This document shows, piece by piece, positions 63,755 through 64,000 of a stretch of 64,000 nt of DNA. This stretch comes from Spirochaetaceae bacterium (GTDB lineage: Bacteria > Spirochaetota > Leptospiria > Leptospirales > Leptonemataceae). The notes under the pieces are model-generated. The model was not told where the DNA came from. It searched no databases and saw nothing but the letters and a program-made list of their open reading frames with translations. Position numbers and translations under genes: made by a program. Numbering within the stretch: position 1 is the first letter of the stretch; each line of letters begins with the position of its first letter. The DNA is taken from positions 62,001 to 126,000 of the forward strand of contig PCBI01000011.1 in the NCBI GenBank assembly GCA_002730875.1, written 5' to 3'.

Positions 63755-64000
63755 TTAGCTTCTTTAGTGCTACTCCGGCTTCGCCGTTGATCAGCAACGG
63801 CCCGCCAGGGAATTCGGACAGAATAAAGCATGCTACCTTGTCAATTTCTCTGCGATTGAATACAGCACGCTCACAAAGCAACCCTTTACCATCCTCTCTC
63901 CAGATTATTGAGGACTGTTCCAAATCCAGGCCAGCTAATGTGCGGTGCGGGTAAATCGCGAACCATTTCTTATCTTCAATCCAGCACTCCACAAAGCTTG
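63714..64000 (-). CDS. Protein cut by the window edge
   Basis: A reading frame of at least 92 codons, open to the window end, with a possible GTG start at 63992. Segments WFAIYPHRTLAGLDLEQS and CFILSEFPGGPLLINGEAGVALKK suggest a compact soluble domain with no known match. It overlaps the next minus-strand frame at 63714-63754 and may be a single gene with it. Nothing can be said about its role. Confidence 0.4.
   Translation of the reverse strand, partial: SFVECWIEDKKWFAIYPHRTLAGLDLEQSSIIWREDGKGLLCERAVFNRREIDKVACFILSEFPGGPLLINGEAGVALKKLNAPGLHLILATHW

Overview
The window (about 54-55% GC by eye) looks like chromosome of a spirochaete of the order Leptospirales outside Leptospira itself, a Leptonema- or Turneriella-like organism. 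This is inferred from the many lipoproteins with short spirochaetal lipoboxes, the large QIGL(F/V)N-type repeat proteins known from Leptospira, an H-box-less HATPase protein and the multi-PAS signalling proteins. No rRNA, tRNA or CRISPR array was seen.

Layout. 1-10.2 kb (minus strand): an edge-truncated HATPase regulator, then a probable operon running from a very acidic repeat protein and a GAF/degenerate-GGDEF protein through a lipoprotein and a membrane protein to threonine synthase, preceded by a response-regulator/PAS/kinase-like protein whose H-box is lost. 10.5-18.9 kb: a complete F1Fo ATP synthase operon (AtpZ-like, AtpI-like, atpB-E-F-H-A-G-D-C) closed by a clear intrinsic terminator. 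19-32.5 kb: signal peptidase I, divergent exported proteins, an LCCL-domain lipoprotein, a PAS/GGDEF/EAL protein, a VOC protein, an acyltransferase-like protein and small membrane proteins. 32.7-41.6 kb: three tandem paralogues (809, 967 and 1051 aa) of a surface repeat family, each with two modules. 41.8-60 kb: scattered housekeeping, signalling and stress genes (dienelactone hydrolase, adenylate cyclase, HPF, STAS-like, OsmC, FG-GAP lipoprotein, FAD oxidoreductase, ECF42-type sigma factor with its DGPF partner, XRE/MmyB regulator with a palindromic operator, CorA, YqiA-like esterase) and a family of related lipoproteins. 60-63 kb is a decaying accessory island: a zeta-toxin gene split inside its P-loop by an IS3/IS407-type element, a candidate partner gene, and an XRE regulator remnant filled with hairpin repeats.

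The most unusual signals are: (1) diverged tandem arrays with periods that are multiples of three (30, 39, about 45 and 60 bp) placed directly after stop codons on the minus strand, three of them readable in frame past the stop; (2) a 60-bp array whose variable segment keeps forming a GC hairpin between conserved CGAAC/GTTCG arms, with a relative inside the broken XRE gene; (3) the IS insertion that splits the zeta-toxin Walker A motif, with an additional homopolymer frameshift; (4) a pair of adjacent disordered proteins carrying multiple copies of two different short linear motifs; (5) two-module repeat proteins in tandem. Start sites were chosen by ribosome-binding site and signal peptide where the sequence allowed.
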